A DNA stretch of 64,000 nt from UBA11606 sp964504305 (GTDB taxonomy: Bacteria; Actinomycetota; Acidimicrobiia; Acidimicrobiales; Aldehydirespiratoraceae): contig CAZDEB010000001.1 of the NCBI GenBank assembly GCA_964504305.1, positions 248,001 through 312,000 of the forward strand. Reading direction: 5' to 3'. The stretch's first letter is position 1; each line of letters opens with the position of its first letter. The notes under the pieces are model-generated. The model was not told where the DNA came from, made no database searches, and was given only the letters and a program-made list of their open reading frames with translations. Below, in pieces: positions 51,571 through 60,070 of the stretch. The position numbers were made by a program, and so were the translations under genes.

Positions 51571-51627
51571 CCTTGATCTCTGCGTCCTCGGGACCGTCCT
51601 GCGGTCCCGAGGACGCAGAGATCAAGG
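51571..51627 (+). terminator. Perfect 26-bp hairpin (terminator or palindromic repeat unit, copy 1)
   Basis: Bases 51571-51596 are exactly complementary to 51602-51627 around a 5-nt loop TCCTG. It follows the PhyH stop by 6 nt. The outer part (CCTTGATCTCTG...CAGAGATCAAGG) and the apical GGACCG/CGGTCC are shared with a second hairpin at 52598. No T-tract follows. Confidence 0.85.
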
Positions 51628-51673
51628 GGATTGGGGGATTGGGGGTGTCATAGGGTGATGGTTGACTCGTCGA

Positions 51674-52606
51674 ATGCGAGACATGACGAGTCTCGTTCAG
51701 AAGGCCACGAGCCAACACGGCCTCCTCACAACCAAACAACTACGGGCCGAGGGCATCACCAAGTCGATGCAGGCGCACCTGCGGCGCATCGCGATGTTGT
51801 ATCCCGAGCACCCGGGGGTGCTCCGCCTGGGTGGCGCGCCCGAAACGTGGCATCAGCGCTTGCTCGCCGCGATATTGGCTCCGGGCTCCCAAACGGTCGC
51901 TAGCCACCGAAGCGCGTTGCGGCTTTGGGGACTGAACACCAGGTCGGACTGCGTGGAGGTCACGGTTCGGTATCCCTCTGACAAGACATTGAAGGGCGTG
52001 ATCGTTCATCGAGAAGGAGATCTGGATCCGATAGACCTAACTGAGGTCGATGGCATCTCGGTGACAACGGTGGCTCGAACACTTTGCGACGCTGGGGTTG
52101 TCTTCTCGGCTCGAGAGGTCCAGCGGCTGGTCGATCACGCCGTTGCGACTGGGCTTGTGAAGGTGCGGGAGTTGATAGAGGTTCGCCGGCGCCTCGGTGA
52201 GCACGGGCGGACCGGAGTCGTCAAACTCGACTTGGCCATCGACGGCGTCTTGCGATCCGCGGGCAGCGAGTCAGGGCCGGAGCTTCAATTGGCTCGGGTG
52301 CTGCGCCAAGCATCGCTTCCCGCCCCGATCAAGCAGTACGTCGTGGTCGTAGCTGGCCGGCAGTACCGACTCGATCTGGCCTACCCAAAGGTGAGGCTGG
52401 GCTTGGAATACGACGGGGTCGATGCCCACACCCGAGTTGATGGGTTCGAGCAAGATCGAGTCCGACAAAACGATCTTGTCGGCGCAGGGTGGACCATCCT
52501 CCGGTTCACCCATCGTGATCTGCGTGACCGGCCAGGATCGATCATTGCCCACGTCCGCCGTCACCTGCGCTCTGTCCCCAAACCCTCCAAAACCCCGGAT
52601 CTCTGA
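51674..52606 (+). CDS. AbiEi-like HTH protein with DUF559/Vsr-like nuclease-fold C-terminus
   Basis: A 310-residue protein common in multiple copies in actinobacteria. The N-terminus (QHGLLTTKQLRAEGITKSM) is an AbiEi-type winged helix as in type IV antitoxins. The C-terminal part has a DUF559, PD-(D/E)xK-like core: YRLDLAYPKVRLGLEYDG, where Asp and Glu are in place but the usual Lys is Asp, followed by DGFEQDRVRQNDLVGAGW and ILRFTHRDL. It may be a nuclease-like defence or regulatory protein; no toxin gene is adjacent. ATG 51683 or TTG 51662 are alternative starts. It is bracketed by two related hairpins, and the second includes its last codons. Confidence 0.75.
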   Translation: MRDMTSLVQKATSQHGLLTTKQLRAEGITKSMQAHLRRIAMLYPEHPGVLRLGGAPETWHQRLLAAILAPGSQTVASHRSALRLWGLNTRSDCVEVTVRYPSDKTLKGVIVHREGDLDPIDLTEVDGISVTTVARTLCDAGVVFSAREVQRLVDHAVATGLVKVRELIEVRRRLGEHGRTGVVKLDLAIDGVLRSAGSESGPELQLARVLRQASLPAPIKQYVVVVAGRQYRLDLAYPKVRLGLEYDGVDAHTRVDGFEQDRVRQNDLVGAGWTILRFTHRDLRDRPGSIIAHVRRHLRSVPKPSKTPDL

Positions 52607-52650
52607 GCCGCTAGGACCGCCATGCGGTCCTGAGCGCTCAGAGATCAAGG
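52598..52650 (+). repeat. Long hairpin related to copy 1 (terminator or palindromic repeat unit, copy 2)
   Basis: Bases 52598-52607 pair with 52637-52646, 52609-52612 with 52633-52636, and 52613-52619 with 52625-52631 around loop CCATG, giving 21 bp with two single-base bulges. The outer GATCTCTG and inner GGACCG/CGGTCC and the 3' flank CAGAGATCAAGGGGA match the hairpin at 51571, while the middle differs but stays paired. It overlaps the AbiEi-like stop codon. Confidence 0.75.
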
Positions 52651-53217
52651 GGAAGTTGGTGGGGTGGCGACTAGGTGGGACTCGTGGCGACCGTTGGGAC
52701 GCCACGCTTCGCTGTGATGCAGGACGGTTAGGCCATCGATCAAACTCAAGATCTCGTTGGCCTTGAGCAGAAAGGGACGGCCGGGACGGTCATGGCGTTC
52801 GAGGTTGGACTCGGTGGCGACTACGACGGCGAGAACACCCCCCGGCCCTAGACGGTTGACCAAGCCCGTGAACAGGTCGCGCTGCAGATAATTCGAGACG
52901 GTGATGACATCCCACGGCCCCGCGGGGAGCTGCTCGTTTTCGAGATCGAGCTCGATGGTTTGGATTACGAGGTCTTCGCTCAGCGCTCGCTGTCGGGCCT
53001 GGATAAGCCCGACGTCGCTGATGTCGGCAACCGTGACGTCGAGCCCTAGACGAGCGAAATGAAGACTGTCGATCGATCCGCCGCCAGCGACGTCGAGCAA
53101 CGTTGCTGATTCGGGAAGCCACGGCGCAACCAAGTCGACGAGCGCCGAGCCATGGCTGGTACCGCGGCCGGCATCTGACCATTTGTTGTTCCAACGTTGG
53201 CGATCTCCGACCGCCAT
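52645..53217 (-). CDS. Class I SAM-dependent methyltransferase (TehB-like)
   Basis: A 190-residue small methyltransferase: N-terminal RWNNKWSDAG, then motif I LLDVAGGGSIDSLHFARLG, where the usual GxGxG is AGGGS, acidic loop VTVADISDVGL, and WDVITVSNYLQRDLF as motif IV. The tail (LLKANEILSLIDGLTVLHHSEAW) resembles TehB/tellurite-type methyltransferases. It starts 2 nt after the valS stop (ATG 53217), so it is probably read from the same mRNA. Substrate unknown. Its 3' end lies within the flank of the second long hairpin. Confidence 0.85.
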   Translation of the reverse strand: MAVGDRQRWNNKWSDAGRGTSHGSALVDLVAPWLPESATLLDVAGGGSIDSLHFARLGLDVTVADISDVGLIQARQRALSEDLVIQTIELDLENEQLPAGPWDVITVSNYLQRDLFTGLVNRLGPGGVLAVVVATESNLERHDRPGRPFLLKANEILSLIDGLTVLHHSEAWRPNGRHESHLVATPPTSP

Positions 53218-53219
53218 CG

Positions 53220-55841
53220 TCAGCCGGCTTCGACTTCGGCTTCGAGTTCGGCCGTGACGGTGATCTCGTTGGTGTCGACAACGACGCCGGTCTCGACCGC
53301 CATGATCACGCCAGCGGCCTTGACATCGTCGATGACCAGGTCGAGGAGTGCGAGTTGGGCCGCGGTGGCCGAGAACGTGGCCGAAACCACTGCGGTACGC
53401 AGTTTGCGTTTTGCTTCTGACTTCTCGCGTCGAACAACGATGAGTGCATTAGTGGCAACGTCGGTCGCCGCCGGCCCGGTATCGGCGGCGGCGACCCGCA
53501 GGGCGGCCGCATCGGGCCATTCGCTGCGATGAATCGTTCCTTGCTGCCACCAGCTCCACACCTCTTCGGTGACGAACGGCAGGAACGGTGCGAACAGCCG
53601 GTGGATGGTCGATAACGCCATGCGCAGCGAGTGATGAGCCGAAGCAGCTCGGTCGTCGCCGTATTCGCCGTAGGCCCGAGCTTTGACGAGCTCCATGTGA
53701 TTGTCGGTGAACCACCAAAAGAAGGCTTCGGTGCGTTCGAGTGCTCGGGCGTAATCGAAGGCTTCGAAGGCGGTAGTGGCTTCGTCGACGAGGTCGGCGA
53801 GGCGGGCCAGCATGGCCTTATCGAGTGTTTCGGTGACCATCGACGAGTCGATCGAGCGGTCGGGAGCCGCGCCTTCGCCGACGCCGAATCCGAGCACGAA
53901 CTTGCTGGCATTGAGAAGCTTGATCGACAGGCGCCGGCCGATCTTCATTTGGCCTTCGTCGAATGCGGTATCGGTGCCGGGTCGACCAGACGACGCCCAA
54001 TAGCGCACCGCGTCCGAGCCGTATTGCTCGAGTAGAGCGGTGGGCACAACAACGTTGCCTTTGGACTTCGACATCTTCTTGCGGTCAGGGTCGAGAATCC
54101 ATCCCGACAGTGTGGCGTTTCGCCACGGTGCAGTGTCGACATCGAGATGGGCTCGAACGACCGTTGAGAACAGCCAGGTACGAATGATGTCGTGGCCTTG
54201 CGGTCGAACATCCATCGGGAAGGTCGCCGCGAACAGCTCGGGGTCGCTTTGCCATCCACAAGCGATCTGGGGTGTCAACGATGAGGTCGCCCAAGTGTCC
54301 ATGATGTCGGGCTCGCCGATGAAGCCGTTGGGCTCGCCGCGCTGGTTCTCGTCGTAGCCCGCGGGAACGTCGGTTGACGGGTCCATCGGCAACTGGTCGA
54401 GCGGCGGCCGGAGCGGTTCGTCCCACACTGGTTCGCCGTCGCCGTCGAGCCGGTACCAAAGCGGGATGGCCACGCCGAAGAACCGCTGGCGGCTGATGAG
54501 CCAGTCGCCGTTGAGGCCCTCGATCCACGAGGCGTAACGGGTTTGCATGTAGCCCGGCACCCAGTTGATGTCTTCGCCGCGGTCGACCAGCGCCTGGCGC
54601 AGGTCGCGGTCTCGTCCACCGTTGCGGATGTACCACTGCCGCGAGCTCACGATTTCGAGCGGTTTGTCGCCTTTCTCGAAGAACTTGACTGGGTGGGTGA
54701 TCTTGCGAGGTTCGCCGTCCATCTCGCCGGTTTCGACGAACAGTTTGACGATTTCTTCCTGAGCTTGTGCGACTTTTTTGCCGGCGAGGCGTTGGTAGGC
54801 CGCGTCGGCCGGGCCTTCGTTGGCAATCCATTCGGGGGTTTCGGCCGCGAAGCGCCCGTCGCGGCCAATGACGGTGCGTACGGGAAGGTCGAGTTCGCGC
54901 CACCAAGTGACGTCGGTGGTGTCGCCGAACGTGCAGATCATGGCGATGCCGGTGCCTTTTTCGGGGTCGGCCAGCTCGTGAGCCAGGACCGGGACTTCGA
55001 CTCCGAACACGGGTGACACAACCGTGGCTGTTCCGAAGTATGGCTGATACCGCTGGTCGTCGGGGTGAGCAACGAGGGCAACGCAAGACGGGACGAGTTC
55101 GGGACGAGTGGTGTCGATCCAAATGTCGGGGTTGCCGGCGGTTCCTGCGAACCGCAGCTTGTGATAGGCCCCGGGGAGGTCTTTGTCTTCGAGTTCGGCT
55201 TGGGCGACTGCGGTTTGGAACGTGACGTCCCAAAGCGACGGCGCCTCGACCTGGTAGGCCTCGCCTCTTTCGAGATTGCCGAGAAAGGCGAGTTGGCTGA
55301 TGCGACGACAGTGATCGTTGATGGTTTCGTAGGTGCGAGTCCAGTCGACGCTCAGCCCCAAGTGACGAAACAGTCCTTCGAAGGCCTTTTCGTCTTCGAC
55401 GGTGAGTTGCACGCAAAGCTCGATGAAGTTGGGGCGGCTAATCGAGATTTCGCGGCGTTTCTTGATCGCTTTGGGGTCGCCGGCGTCGGCAGGGGTGGCA
55501 AAGGAGGGGTCGTAGGGAAGCGACGGGTCGCATCGAACACCGAAATAGTTCTGCACCCTGCGCTCGGTCGGCAGGCCGTTGTCGTCCCACCCCATCGGGT
55601 AGAAGACCTCTTTGCCGGTCATTCGTTGGTAACGAGCGACCGTGTCGGTGTGGGTGTAGCTGAAGACGTGGCCGACGTGAAGCGAGCCGCTGACGGTGGG
55701 TGGGGGAGTGTCGATCGAGAAAACCTGATCCCGTGACTTCGACGTGTCGAAGTGGTAGATCCCGGCCTCATCCCATACCGCGTCCCACTTGGCTTCGAGT
55801 CCTTCGAGGTTGGGTTTGTCGGGGATATCGGAAGTGCTCAT
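53220..55841 (-). CDS. valS: Valyl-tRNA synthetase, apparently archaeal-type
   Basis: An 873-residue class I synthetase that charges tRNA-Val. Seen: class I motif SGSLHVGHVFSYTHTDTVAR (HIGH equivalent HVGH), YPMGWDDNGLPTERRVQNYF, editing-domain region AMICTFGDTTDVTWW, and DRKKMSKSKGNVVVP (KMSKS). The GWDDNGLPTERRVQ form and the lack of the C-terminal coiled-coil arm match the archaeal/Rickettsia-type ValS rather than the usual bacterial form (judged from memory of the families). ATG 55841 has no Shine-Dalgarno; TAGCGT lies 10 nt upstream. No second valS is in the window. Confidence 0.94.
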   Translation of the reverse strand: MSTSDIPDKPNLEGLEAKWDAVWDEAGIYHFDTSKSRDQVFSIDTPPPTVSGSLHVGHVFSYTHTDTVARYQRMTGKEVFYPMGWDDNGLPTERRVQNYFGVRCDPSLPYDPSFATPADAGDPKAIKKRREISISRPNFIELCVQLTVEDEKAFEGLFRHLGLSVDWTRTYETINDHCRRISQLAFLGNLERGEAYQVEAPSLWDVTFQTAVAQAELEDKDLPGAYHKLRFAGTAGNPDIWIDTTRPELVPSCVALVAHPDDQRYQPYFGTATVVSPVFGVEVPVLAHELADPEKGTGIAMICTFGDTTDVTWWRELDLPVRTVIGRDGRFAAETPEWIANEGPADAAYQRLAGKKVAQAQEEIVKLFVETGEMDGEPRKITHPVKFFEKGDKPLEIVSSRQWYIRNGGRDRDLRQALVDRGEDINWVPGYMQTRYASWIEGLNGDWLISRQRFFGVAIPLWYRLDGDGEPVWDEPLRPPLDQLPMDPSTDVPAGYDENQRGEPNGFIGEPDIMDTWATSSLTPQIACGWQSDPELFAATFPMDVRPQGHDIIRTWLFSTVVRAHLDVDTAPWRNATLSGWILDPDRKKMSKSKGNVVVPTALLEQYGSDAVRYWASSGRPGTDTAFDEGQMKIGRRLSIKLLNASKFVLGFGVGEGAAPDRSIDSSMVTETLDKAMLARLADLVDEATTAFEAFDYARALERTEAFFWWFTDNHMELVKARAYGEYGDDRAASAHHSLRMALSTIHRLFAPFLPFVTEEVWSWWQQGTIHRSEWPDAAALRVAAADTGPAATDVATNALIVVRREKSEAKRKLRTAVVSATFSATAAQLALLDLVIDDVKAAGVIMAVETGVVVDTNEITVTAELEAEVEAG

Positions 55842-55851
55842 ACGGAGGTCA

Positions 55852-55857
55852 ACGCTA
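55852..55857 (-). promoter_or_regulatory. Putative -10 box for leaderless valS mRNA
   Basis: TAGCGT on the minus strand with a 10-nt gap to ATG 55841 and no Shine-Dalgarno. The same hexamer occurs before the LigD-type and second PhyH genes. Confidence 0.3.
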
Positions 55858-55938
55858 TCCGGAGGGAGATTCCGAATTGCCGGTTGCTGAGCGGACGAGT
55901 TGCCGGCCTCGAACCGGGCGTGGTGGGCGATCGCCCGC

Positions 55939-56973
55939 TCAACCTCGGGGCGCTCGTGTCGCCGGCGCGGGTCCGGACGATCGGCCGATGACCAATTCCG
56001 GAGCGAAGGACTGGACTCGATGCTCCGATTCCTGGCTGTCGGCGCGGCCACGTTGGTCGATGAGCGAGTTAGCAACCGCGGCCGCCATGCGTTCCAGCGG
56101 TTGTCGCAGGGTGGTGAGGGGCGGGTCGGTGAAAGTGGCCATCGACGTGCCGTCGAATCCAATGACGGAGATATCGTCGGGCACTTCGAGCCCAGCGGAC
56201 CGCGCCGCGCGTATCACTCCCAAGGCCATCAGGTCGGACCCCGCCACGATGCCGGTGACACCGCGGTCGATCAGCGCCGCCGCCGCCGCTTGGCCACCCT
56301 CTGCGGTGAACAATGTCTCGATGATGAGCGTCGGGTCGACCTCTCCGATGAGTTCCTCGATGGCTGTTGTGTAGCCGGCCGATTTGGTGGTCGAAGAGAC
56401 AAATCGTGATGGTCCCACCAGCAGACCGATGCGTCGGTGGCCGAACGAGTGGAGGTGTTGCACTGCTAGTTCTGCGCCCAACGACTCGTCGACTGCGATC
56501 GCAGGTGCGGGTGCATATTCGGTAATACCGTTCACCATGACCAGAGGCATGCGCGCATCTATCAGAGGTTGGTAGATGGACCGATCTTGGGTTAGGTCGC
56601 TGAATCGGCCCGTGACGATTACGATGCCGGCCGCTCCGAGTTCTACGAGTCGGTCGATGTAATCCTGCTCATGGACTGTTTCGCTGGTGGCGACGCACAC
56701 CATCGACATCATTTCGTACAGAGCGAGCCGACTATCGAGGAGTTGCGCAAGACTTGCAAAGACGGGGTTGTCGATTTCGGGAGTGATGATTCCGACAAGG
56801 TCGGAGTTGCGGCGCCGCAACGGTTCGGGATATCCAAGCTCGCGTACAGCCTTGAGCACTCGGGTCCGAGTACGTTCGGCTACCCCTATTTTTCCGTTGA
56901 GTACACGGCTGACGGTGGCCTCGGAGACGCCGGCCAGGGCGGCGGCTTCCTGCAGTCGTGGTCGTGGTGTCAT
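55939..56973 (-). CDS. LacI-family regulator of the maltose/maltodextrin locus
   Basis: A 344-residue regulator with helix-turn-helix RLQEAAALAGVSEATVSRVL, minor-groove hinge RRRNSDLVGII, and a sugar-binding domain (ITPEIDNPVFASLAQLLD, HLHSFGHRRIGLLVGPSRF, GSDLMALGVIRAARSAG). ATG 56973 is preferred; GTG 56991 is six codons earlier. It is divergent from the malE-like gene with TTGCAA-type palindromes between, so it probably represses the transport operon and is released by maltose or a related sugar (inference from context). Confidence 0.9.
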   Translation of the reverse strand: MTPRPRLQEAAALAGVSEATVSRVLNGKIGVAERTRTRVLKAVRELGYPEPLRRRNSDLVGIITPEIDNPVFASLAQLLDSRLALYEMMSMVCVATSETVHEQDYIDRLVELGAAGIVIVTGRFSDLTQDRSIYQPLIDARMPLVMVNGITEYAPAPAIAVDESLGAELAVQHLHSFGHRRIGLLVGPSRFVSSTTKSAGYTTAIEELIGEVDPTLIIETLFTAEGGQAAAAALIDRGVTGIVAGSDLMALGVIRAARSAGLEVPDDISVIGFDGTSMATFTDPPLTTLRQPLERMAAAVANSLIDQRGRADSQESEHRVQSFAPELVIGRSSGPAPATRAPRG

Positions 56974-57056
56974 GCGCTTTCTGCCTATCACGTGTGATCG
57001 GACTACGGTGAATCTGCTCCGCAGGAGATTGCAAATGTTTACGCCAGTTTGCGCAT

Positions 57057-57097
57057 AACTTGCAAGTTTCTGCAAGAAGTGCTTGCATGCCTTGCAC
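57057..57097. promoter_or_regulatory. LacI-type operator AACTTGCAAGTT and TGCAA/TTGCA cluster
   Basis: AACTTGCAAGTT (57057-57068) is a perfect 12-bp palindrome with the TTGCAA core seen in MalR-type operators. It is followed by further half-sites CTGCAAG (57070-57076), CTTGCAT (57082-57088) and CTTGCAC (57091-57097), and preceded by TTGCAAA near 57029, all in the 199-bp gap between the regulator and malE genes. Confidence 0.65.
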
Positions 57098-57172
57098 CGG
57101 TATCGGGAGACGAAGGGCTCCATCGGCCGACCTAATTGTTGGTCGATCCGGCATAACGGAGGGATCCAACCC

Positions 57173-58471
57173 GTGAAGCGCAATACATGGAAACTGCTTG
57201 CCGTGCTTCTCAGCCTGATCACGTTCGCTGCCGCTTGTGGCGACAGCTCAACTACGTCAGCCGAGAACAACGATGAGCCAACCACCACCAAGGCCCCGGC
57301 CACGACTACGACCGCTGCTCCTACAACGACAACCGAGGCCGTGTTGCCGACCCTACTGATCTGGGCCGACGACACCCGCGCCCCGGTCGTGCAAGAGTTT
57401 GGCGACCAATTCGGCGCCGACAATGGCGTCAACGTAGAGGTCCAGCAAGTCGATTTCGGTTCAATCCGTGACCAGCTCGGTGTGGCTGGCCCCGCCGGCG
57501 AAGGCCCGGACATCATCATCGGCGCGCATGACTGGCTCGGCGAGCTGGCCACCAACGGTGTCGTCGCCCCGATCGACATCTCCGGAATCGCCGACCAGTT
57601 CCTGCCAGTTGCTGTCAACGCCATGAGCTACGACGGCGTCACCTACGGGTTGCCCTACTCGGTTGAGAACATCGCCCTCATCCGCAACGTCGACCTCGTT
57701 CCCGAACCGGTGGCAACATTCGCCGAGCTGGAGCAGATCGCCCTCGATCTCAAGGCTGCCGGCACGGTCGACGTGCCACTGGCGGTCCAGGAAGCTCCCG
57801 GCGACCCGTTCCACAACTACCCGATGTTCACCGCGGCCGGTGGCGTCGTGTTCGGCCGCAACGCCGACGGCTCGTACAACCCCGATGATCTCGGTATCGA
57901 CAGCGAAGGCGGCCTAGCCGCCGGACGCCAGTTCTCCGAGTGGGCCAAGTCCGGCCTCATCAGCGGTGATGTCAACTACGACGTCATGATCGAGTCGTTC
58001 AGTACCGGCAAGGCCCCGTTCGCCATCACCGGTCCGTGGGCCACTGGTTCGTTCGCTGATGCCGGCGTTAACTACTCGGTTGACCCGTTCCCGACCGTCG
58101 ACGGTGGCGTAGCAGCCCCGTTCGTTGGTGTGCAGGGCTTCATGGTTTCGGCGTTCGCAGAGAATCCGCTTCTCGCGGAGACATTCGTGGTCGACTACAT
58201 GGGATCAGAGGATGCCCAGGTGAAGCTCTTCGAGGCCGGCGGTCGTCCGCCCGCACATCTCGGTGCTATCGACGTCGCCAGCAGCGATGCCGACATCCAG
58301 GGATTCGCAGCTGCTGGCCAAAACGGTGCGGCGATGCCCGCCATTCCGGAAATGGGTGCAGTTTGGTCGGCATGGACCGACGCCTACTCGCTCATCTTCT
58401 CGGGTGAGGATTCAGACGCCGCTCTCACCGACGCAGCAACCCAGATCCGCGACCTGATCGCCCAGGGCTGA
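57173..58471 (+). CDS. Maltose/maltodextrin ABC transporter substrate-binding lipoprotein
   Basis: A 432-residue binding protein of the MalE (cluster D) type starting at GTG 57173 with GGAGGGA upstream; the longer frame upstream is unsupported. The lipobox TFAAAC is followed by a Thr/Pro-rich linker. Family segments: LLIWADDTRAPVVQEF, GPDIIIGAHDWLGELATNG, YDGVTYGLPYSVENIALIRN, GKAPFAITGPWATGSF and FMVSAFAENP. It delivers maltose or maltodextrin to the MalF/MalG-like channel encoded next. The gene follows the TTGCAA operator region. Confidence 0.92.
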   Translation: MKRNTWKLLAVLLSLITFAAACGDSSTTSAENNDEPTTTKAPATTTTAAPTTTTEAVLPTLLIWADDTRAPVVQEFGDQFGADNGVNVEVQQVDFGSIRDQLGVAGPAGEGPDIIIGAHDWLGELATNGVVAPIDISGIADQFLPVAVNAMSYDGVTYGLPYSVENIALIRNVDLVPEPVATFAELEQIALDLKAAGTVDVPLAVQEAPGDPFHNYPMFTAAGGVVFGRNADGSYNPDDLGIDSEGGLAAGRQFSEWAKSGLISGDVNYDVMIESFSTGKAPFAITGPWATGSFADAGVNYSVDPFPTVDGGVAAPFVGVQGFMVSAFAENPLLAETFVVDYMGSEDAQVKLFEAGGRPPAHLGAIDVASSDADIQGFAAAGQNGAAMPAIPEMGAVWSAWTDAYSLIFSGEDSDAALTDAATQIRDLIAQG

Positions 58472-58501
58472 TCGGAAAACGTTGACGACGGCGTCGGGCA
58501 C

Positions 58502-60070
58502 ATGACTCAACACGAGGAATTGGTCCGACGCCGTCGCCCTCCCCGCACCGGCACGATCCGGGCGGGGGCACTGGTACGGAAACTGGTGTTGATCGCGTTG
58601 GTCAACGGTTTCGCCATGTTCGCCATGCAGCGCGAGTTGGCGTTGGGCGAGACCGGTGCCCTGGTGGCGACGCTGGTCGCCACCGTGGCGATCAACGCCG
58701 TCTACCTGTCGCGCCGGGTTGTGCCTCTCAAGTACTTGGTTCCCGGCACGATCTTCATGCTGTTGTTCATCGTGTATCCGGTGGCGTACACGGTCTACAT
58801 CTCGTTCACGAATTACGGCACCGGAAACCTTCTCACCAAGGACCAGGCGATAGAGCGGCTGGTGGCGAACTCGCTGTCGACCGATGCCGGCGGTGCAAGG
58901 TTTGCGATCACCCCACTCGACGACGGCGACGGCACGCTGTCGTTGTTCATGATTGCCGAGGACGGGGGTTTGCTCCTCGGAGACGAATCGGGTCTCTCTC
59001 CGCTCGCTGAGTCAGACGTCACCCGTGACGAGAACCGACTCGTGAGCGTGGATGGCCGACCGGCTCTCAATCTTGGTCAGGCCAGCCAACGACAGGACGA
59101 ACTTCTCGAGCTCGTGGTGCCCGCCGACTTCGGCGAAATACGCGTTCAGACTCTCAAGCAGGCCACGGTGGCGGCATTCGGGTTGTCATACGACGAGGCC
59201 ACCGATGAGATCGTCGATGTCACCACCGGCACGCGATACCTGCCGAGTGACGGTCGTTACACCTCCACCACCGGCGATGTTCTCACCCCTGGTTTTAGGG
59301 CCGTGGTGGGTCCCGACAACTACGATCGGGTCTGGTCGAACAGCGCGATCCGCGACCCGTTCATCAGGGTGTTCGCGTGGAACTTTGCGTTCGCCCTGCT
59401 GTCGGTGGCGCTGTCAATGGCGCTGGGCCTCGGGATCGCGCTAACGCTGCACCGTTCCGGACTCAGGGGCGTCAAGTTCTACCGATCGCTGTTGATCATC
59501 CCCTATGCGGTTCCGAGTTTTCTTTCGGCCCTTGTGTGGCAGGGGATGCTCAACCGCAATTTCGGGATCATCAACCGGATGCTTCACCTCGATATCAACT
59601 GGCTGCTCGACCCGTGGTGGGCGAGATTCAGTGTGGTGCTGGTCAACATCTGGCTGGGCTTTCCCTACATGTTCCTGGTGTGCACCGGTGCGCTTCAGTC
59701 GATCCCCAGCGATCTGATGGAAGCCGCGCAAATCGATGGCGCCAGCGCATCGCAGCGCTTCCGCAAGGTGACTTGGCCACTGCTGCTGATAACTCTCGCT
59801 CCGTTGCTGATCGCCTCGTTTGCGTTCAACTTCAACAACTTCAACACCGTGTTCCTGCTCACCGGAGGGGGACCGCCGGTACCCGGATCGCAGACGCCCG
59901 CGGGCGCAACCGACATTCTCATCACCTACACGTTCAGGTTGGCGTTCGAAGGTGGGCGGGGCCAGGACTTCGGCTTCGCCGCGGCCATCTCGGTGATGAT
60001 CTTCTTCGTGGTGGCCACCATCTCGGCGATCAGCTTCCGCCGTACCAAGGCATTCGAGAATCTCGCATGA
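58502..60070 (+). CDS. Maltose-type ABC transporter permease (MalF-like)
   Basis: A 522-residue permease. Like E. coli MalF it has extra N-terminal helices and a large external loop (about residues 112-275) between helices, followed by the transport core. The cytoplasmic EAA loop reads EAAQIDGASASQRFRKVTWP, where the ATPase would dock. Other family parts are RDPFIRVFAWNFAFALLSV and LLIIPYAVPSFLSALVW. ATG 58502 lies 30 nt after malE with no clear Shine-Dalgarno. Its stop overlaps the malG-like start. No ATPase (MalK) gene is in the window. Confidence 0.92.
   Translation: MTQHEELVRRRRPPRTGTIRAGALVRKLVLIALVNGFAMFAMQRELALGETGALVATLVATVAINAVYLSRRVVPLKYLVPGTIFMLLFIVYPVAYTVYISFTNYGTGNLLTKDQAIERLVANSLSTDAGGARFAITPLDDGDGTLSLFMIAEDGGLLLGDESGLSPLAESDVTRDENRLVSVDGRPALNLGQASQRQDELLELVVPADFGEIRVQTLKQATVAAFGLSYDEATDEIVDVTTGTRYLPSDGRYTSTTGDVLTPGFRAVVGPDNYDRVWSNSAIRDPFIRVFAWNFAFALLSVALSMALGLGIALTLHRSGLRGVKFYRSLLIIPYAVPSFLSALVWQGMLNRNFGIINRMLHLDINWLLDPWWARFSVVLVNIWLGFPYMFLVCTGALQSIPSDLMEAAQIDGASASQRFRKVTWPLLLITLAPLLIASFAFNFNNFNTVFLLTGGGPPVPGSQTPAGATDILITYTFRLAFEGGRGQDFGFAAAISVMIFFVVATISAISFRRTKAFENLA

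Noticed and set aside
51571..52650. The two hairpins as terminal inverted repeats of an insertion sequence
   Set aside because: Each is itself palindromic, no transposase lies between them and no target-site duplication is visible; a palindromic repeat or terminator pair fits better.
59377..60066. N-terminal extension of the MalG-like protein
   Set aside because: It is an out-of-frame reading of the malF-like gene; ATG 60067 with ATGA overlap gives the normal MalG length.
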